Assembly (NCBI GenBank): GCA_013397795.1
Contig: VZTJ01004779.1
Location: forward strand, 62,001-126,000
Direction: 5' to 3'
DNA length: 64,000 nucleotides
DNA from: Orthonyx spaldingii
Taxonomy: Eukaryota; Chordata; Aves; Passeriformes; Orthonychidae
Each line of letters starts with the position of its first letter. Positions within the stretch are counted from its first letter, which is position 1. Under the pieces are notes generated by a model. The model worked only from the letters and a program-made list of their open reading frames with translations. It searched no databases and was not told where the DNA came from. The translations under genes were made by a program, and so were the position numbers. This document shows, piece after piece, positions 63,401-64,000 of this stretch.

Positions 63401-64000
63401 CTGCATCTAAAGAAAGGTAGCCACTAGGGCCCACATATTAGGAAAAAAGCCAAAAGCCTCAGTCAAGCCACATGCCTGTGCTGCCTATAGAAGCAGAAGA
63501 CTTCATGCAGCTGGATTGCTGAACGAGCCCCGTGGGAACATTGGACTGTGTAGCCCTGAAAAATACAGTTGATATACATCATATTTTTAAATATATTCTC
63601 TCTCTCTAGAGGCAGGCTATGATTTGCATAGTGCTCTGAATTAGGAGTAAAAAAAAAAAAAAGTATTAAATTTATTTGGAATTCTTTTTGGACACTTTTA
63701 GTCACTTGGAACGAAATCCTAGTTATGCTGAATTTGCAGGGAGGCTCAGTGATGATTTTTAAGTAGTCATGATTTCTTTCACCCGTTAGTGTCTATTTCA
63801 GCATTGCAAACTCACATTTAGCCTTCTTAGTCATTCAGATTCTCCCTTACCAACTAGAAGAGAGTTATTTAATATTGTCAGGATAAGAGTGGAGATCCCA
63901 GAGCGCTATATATTTTTTCCTTTGATTACATGCCCTCATTTTCTTGCGATTTTATCCCTTTGTCCTCTTCTATTTGATTTTCTTGCTGAGCATCCATTGT
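60488..64000. other. AT-rich sequence without recognisable genes
   Basis: Frames up to 139 codons (61936-62355, minus, reading through a poly-T run at 62059-62076) lack domains. A (TA)n tract lies at 61298-61316 and an A run at 63649-63662. Confidence 0.55.
61298..61316. repeat. Short (TA)n microsatellite
   Basis: About nine uninterrupted TA units following a TATATGTGGG variant. Confidence 0.85.

Noticed and set aside
1..64000. CRISPR arrays, tRNA or rRNA genes, bacterial-type operons
   Set aside because: No regularly spaced repeats, cloverleaf-type A/B boxes or rRNA-like sequence were seen; the window is vertebrate nuclear DNA.

Overview
The window looks like gene-poor, AT-rich intergenic or intronic DNA from a bird, most likely a songbird (passerine). 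The evidence is a CR1 LINE with the avian-type 3' end, several avian-type ERVL and ERVK-like long terminal repeats (LTRs), a low overall repeat load, and no mammalian SINEs or L1. I found no exon, RNA gene or promoter of a host gene that I can support. The open reading frames present are short, overlap in several frames, lack recognisable domains and mostly fall in repeats or low-complexity sequence.

Layout. Positions 1-884 and 12163-12803 form a pair of direct repeats about 12 kb apart. The first copy is interrupted by a solo LTR (512-756, 6-bp target duplication) and the second copy preserves the empty site. An ERVL-type LTR lies at 5850-6395, and an inverted, truncated relative at 15040-15340. 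A different LTR with perfect 8-bp terminal inverted repeats sits at 14540-14830 beside an LTR-like GC-rich block (14240-14539). Further LTRs lie at 23175-23728 (minus, 5-bp duplication), 24855-25228 (minus, 6-bp duplication), 36811-37124 (6-bp duplication), 42391-43104 (imperfect 6-bp duplication, with a 409-bp assembly gap) and 59452-60482 (minus, 5-bp duplication).

A 5'-truncated, internally deleted CR1 occupies 50107-51815 on the minus strand. Older CR1 debris is visible at 26371-26434, 38317-38668 and possibly 41765-41870, and a MIR-like SINE relic at 33730-33836. Microsatellites include a long (TTTC)n tract at 28061-28206, two (TG)n tracts and several (TA)n tracts. The rest is AT-rich single-copy-looking sequence, some of which could be conserved noncoding sequence, but this cannot be shown without alignment.

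There is no operon-like organisation and no set of cooperating genes. I found no new biological system. The most informative structure is the paralogous empty site, which lets the solo LTR insertion in the first direct repeat be read to the base. All family names rest on remembered consensus patterns and structural hallmarks; no database search was possible.
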